Assembly (NCBI GenBank): GCA_963817515.1 | Contig: CAWFPJ010000023.1 | Span: 186,001-250,000 of the forward strand | Length of the DNA: 64,000 nt | Direction of reading: 5' to 3' | Origin: DATMNI01 sp963817515 | Lineage (GTDB): Bacteria > Acidobacteriota > Terriglobia > Bryobacterales > Bryobacteraceae | Shown: positions 63,974 to 64,000 of the stretch, piece by piece | Numbering within the stretch: position 1 is the stretch's first letter | How the letters are laid out: every line of letters starts with the position of its first letter | Made by a program: the position numbers and the translations under genes | The notes under the pieces: model-generated | Told to the model about the DNA's origin: nothing | What the model saw: only the letters and a program-made list of their open reading frames with translations | The model's database searches: none

Positions 63974-64000
63974 ATGAGCACGGTACCCGACTATACATCC
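63974..64000 (+). CDS. pstB: Start of phosphate ABC transporter ATP-binding protein PstB, partial
   Basis: Only nine codons (MSTVPDYTS) are visible before the window ends. GAGGAT lies seven bases before the ATG. No ATPase motif is within view, so the call rests on the conserved pstSCAB order. Confidence 0.55.

Overview
The window looks like a chromosomal segment of an Acidobacteriota bacterium, most likely a relative of Solibacter/Bryobacterales. I infer this from family content, not from a search: three large Oar-like TonB-dependent receptors with an N-terminal carboxypeptidase-regulatory domain, two orphan MacB/FtsX-type permeases of the acidobacterial 'ADOP' kind, a tannase-family esterase, a penicillin-acylase-family protein and an M14 peptidase, all in GC-rich DNA with a Gram-negative envelope.

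Layout. (1) 1-5.8 kb, minus strand: joined str and S10 ribosomal clusters, rpsL-rpsG-fusA-tuf-rpsJ-rplC-rplD, the last running off the left edge. fusA carries a one-base frameshift as read. (2) 6.1-13 kb: lipase, mutL, a long TPR protein and a secreted amidohydrolase. (3) 13-24 kb: penicillin-acylase-like enzyme, an intact receptor with a clear sigma70 promoter, a HugZ-like flavin protein, an MrfA-type helicase, a tannase-like esterase, a gene remnant and a vapBC toxin-antitoxin pair. (4) 24.5-34.9 kb: rhodanese, murA, murQ (cell-wall synthesis and recycling), ADOP permease, short carbonic-anhydrase-like protein, quinone reductase, sensor kinase, lipoprotein and a small recombinase-domain protein. 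(5) 34.9-45.4 kb: two tandem paralogous receptors and a divergent M14 peptidase, all broken by single-base indels. (6) 45.4-55.5 kb: second ADOP permease, SDR, then a minus-strand branched-chain amino-acid operon ilvB-ilvN-ilvC-cimA followed by a rhomboid protease and a small Lys-rich protein. (7) 55.5-64 kb: DUF1348 protein, FAD/NAD(P)-binding protein, then a phosphate-response block phoR-porin-pstS-pstC-pstA-pstB, the last cut by the right edge.

The most interesting finding is the leader of the ilv operon. A 32-codon ORF ends in a run of Ile/Leu/Val codons, and its stop codon lies inside one arm of an antiterminator. This is followed by a 12-bp-stem terminator with a U-run. Segments that would form the 1:2, 2:3 and 3:4 hairpins of classical attenuation can all be traced. 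Other regulatory structures include a Pho-box-like repeat before pstS, a vapBC operator overlapping its -10 box, a four-copy 14-bp tandem repeat before one receptor gene, a 112-bp MITE-like element, and a run of hairpins between phoR and the porin gene.

Twelve apparent frameshifts are concentrated in fusA (1) and in 36.9-44.5 kb (11). The conserved sequence between them is intact. I consider uncorrected sequencing or assembly indels the likeliest cause, but genuine decay of the receptor/peptidase genes cannot be excluded.
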